From contig CAJXBJ010000006.1 of the NCBI GenBank assembly GCA_913050195.1, positions 1-40,157 on the forward strand: 40,157 bases of DNA, in the 5' to 3' direction. Below, one piece after another: positions 39,080 to 40,157 of this stretch (positions are counted from its first letter, which is position 1; the number at the start of each line of letters is the position of its first letter). The notes beneath the pieces are model-generated. The model ran no database searches. It saw only the letters and a list, made by a program, of their open reading frames with translations, and was not told the DNA's origin. The stretch is from an uncultured Saprospirales bacterium (lineage in GTDB: Bacteria; Bacteroidota; Bacteroidia; Chitinophagales; CAJXBJ01). The position numbers were made by a program, and so were the translations under genes.

Positions 39080-39688
39080 AACTTCTTCATTAACACCAAT
39101 CAAATAAGTCTGAAATCCAAGCTCAGAGGCAGCAAGTATATTTCTTCTTGAATCATCAATAAAAATAGTCTCGTTAGCTTTAATTCCACTATCATTTAAA
39201 ACGTATTCAAAAATTTGTCGATCAGGTTTGCGCATTCCTATTATATTGGAGTAATATTCTTTATTCATAAACTCGAAAAGGTTTTCCTGCCCATAGGCCC
39301 TCTTATACATGTAGAATATCGTTCTTATATGAACTTCGTTGGTGTTGCTCAATAAATATAAATTATAATGTTCTGATAGCTCTCTAATTAATCTCCATCT
39401 TTCTTCAGGAATTTCTAATAGGGTTTTATTCCAAACCTCAACAAACTCCTCAAAACTAATTTCTAGGTCTAGAATATTACAGAGATGCTGACAGAAATTT
39501 AAGGGTGTTATTTGGCCTCTTTCAAACGCATGTAGCCATTGTTCTAGAGCCTCTCTTTCAGAAGACTCGTTCCAGGAAACTCCTCCATAATTTTCAATTT
39601 CTTGTATTGTCAAGTATGGATCTATATCTATCAGCACATTTCCCAGATCAAAAAGGATATTTTTTACATTTCTTAAGTTAACGCCCAA
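39062..39688 (-). CDS. HAD-superfamily (subfamily IA) phosphatase
   Basis: ILFDLGNVLIDIDP (motif I), LYLLSNTNEVHI (motif II), MRKPDRQIFEYVLNDSGIKANETIFIDDSRRNILAASELGFQTYLI (motifs III/IV). Convergent with, and overlapping, 38483..39079. Confidence 0.9.
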   Translation of the reverse strand: MGVNLRNVKNILFDLGNVLIDIDPYLTIQEIENYGGVSWNESSEREALEQWLHAFERGQITPLNFCQHLCNILDLEISFEEFVEVWNKTLLEIPEERWRLIRELSEHYNLYLLSNTNEVHIRTIFYMYKRAYGQENLFEFMNKEYYSNIIGMRKPDRQIFEYVLNDSGIKANETIFIDDSRRNILAASELGFQTYLIGVNEEVSDIFN

Positions 39689-39739
39689 ATCTATATTGTT
39701 TTACTTATTATGAATAACTATATTTGCACTCCTTCTGTA

Positions 39740-39813
<74 letters not shown>

Positions 39814-39839
39814 CTTTTTTTCTTTTAAGCTCAAAATTA

Positions 39840-40157
39840 CTATTTATTCTTGCCCCGTCGAATTAAACGGGCTGGATTACCTGCGTAAATACCTTGCTCT
39901 GTAATGTCCTTAGTAACTACTGCACCTGCACCAATAACAACATTATCACATATATTGACTGGCAAGATTGTTGCGTTTGAGCCTATAGAAACTTTGTTGC
40001 CTATATTTGTTTTCCTCCATTTACTTTGATCTCCAAAAGCTGGCCCTCCATCTGAAAAAAGATCATTTATAAACATCACTCCATGGCCAACAAAGCAATT
40101 ATCTCCTATTGTTACAAGTTCACATATAAATGAATGTGACTGAATTCGCGTATTACA
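39840..40157 (-). CDS. Hexapeptide-repeat (LbH) acyltransferase, truncated at right window edge
   Basis: My in-frame extension upstream of the listed ORF is open to the window edge: NTRIQSHSFICELVTIGDNCFVGHGVMFINDLFSDGGPAF...IGNKVSIGSNATILPVNICDNVVIGAGAVVTKDITEQGIYAGNPARLIRR. Typical of sugar O/N-acetyltransferases. Confidence 0.88.
   Translation of the reverse strand, partial: CNTRIQSHSFICELVTIGDNCFVGHGVMFINDLFSDGGPAFGDQSKWRKTNIGNKVSIGSNATILPVNICDNVVIGAGAVVTKDITEQGIYAGNPARLIRRGKNK

Overview
AT-rich chromosomal window from a Bacteroidetes (Flavobacteriia/Cryomorphaceae-like) bacterium. The lineage is inferred from type IX secretion C-terminal sorting domains, S46 peptidase, the Bat operon, lipoprotein style and the split transketolase. 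Contents from left to right: (i) a complete moxR-DUF58-(DUF4381-like)-batA-batB-batC-batD-batE cluster on the minus strand, followed by a small membrane protein and a truncated lipoprotein; (ii) a minus-strand block with a T9SS-sorted protein, a DUF819-type membrane protein, a class III aminotransferase and a BNR/YCF48-like lipoprotein; (iii) a tightly packed minus-strand block in which the two halves of a split transketolase are separated by two paralogous secreted VWA proteins, followed by an ECF sigma factor, a small membrane protein and a Spy/CpxP-like protein, ending at a strong hairpin terminator; (iv) a large BNR/T9SS protein; (v) fused isobutyryl-CoA mutase IcmF and a redoxin; (vi) tandem TPR-TM-SpoIIE phosphatase paralogs, one with an altered catalytic motif; (vii) an S46 dipeptidyl-peptidase and a histidine kinase/response regulator pair; (viii) an ADGF/ADA2-like lipoprotein whose catalytic motifs look lost, upstream of an mtnA-like and a class II aldolase/mtnB-like gene; (ix) a HAD phosphatase, a CAT-anticodon tRNA and a truncated hexapeptide acyltransferase. 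I saw no CRISPR array, transposon or phage module. The strongest candidates for something under-described are the transketolase split by VWA paralogs and the ADGF pseudoenzyme linked to methionine-salvage genes. All family calls come from reading the sequence; no database search was run.
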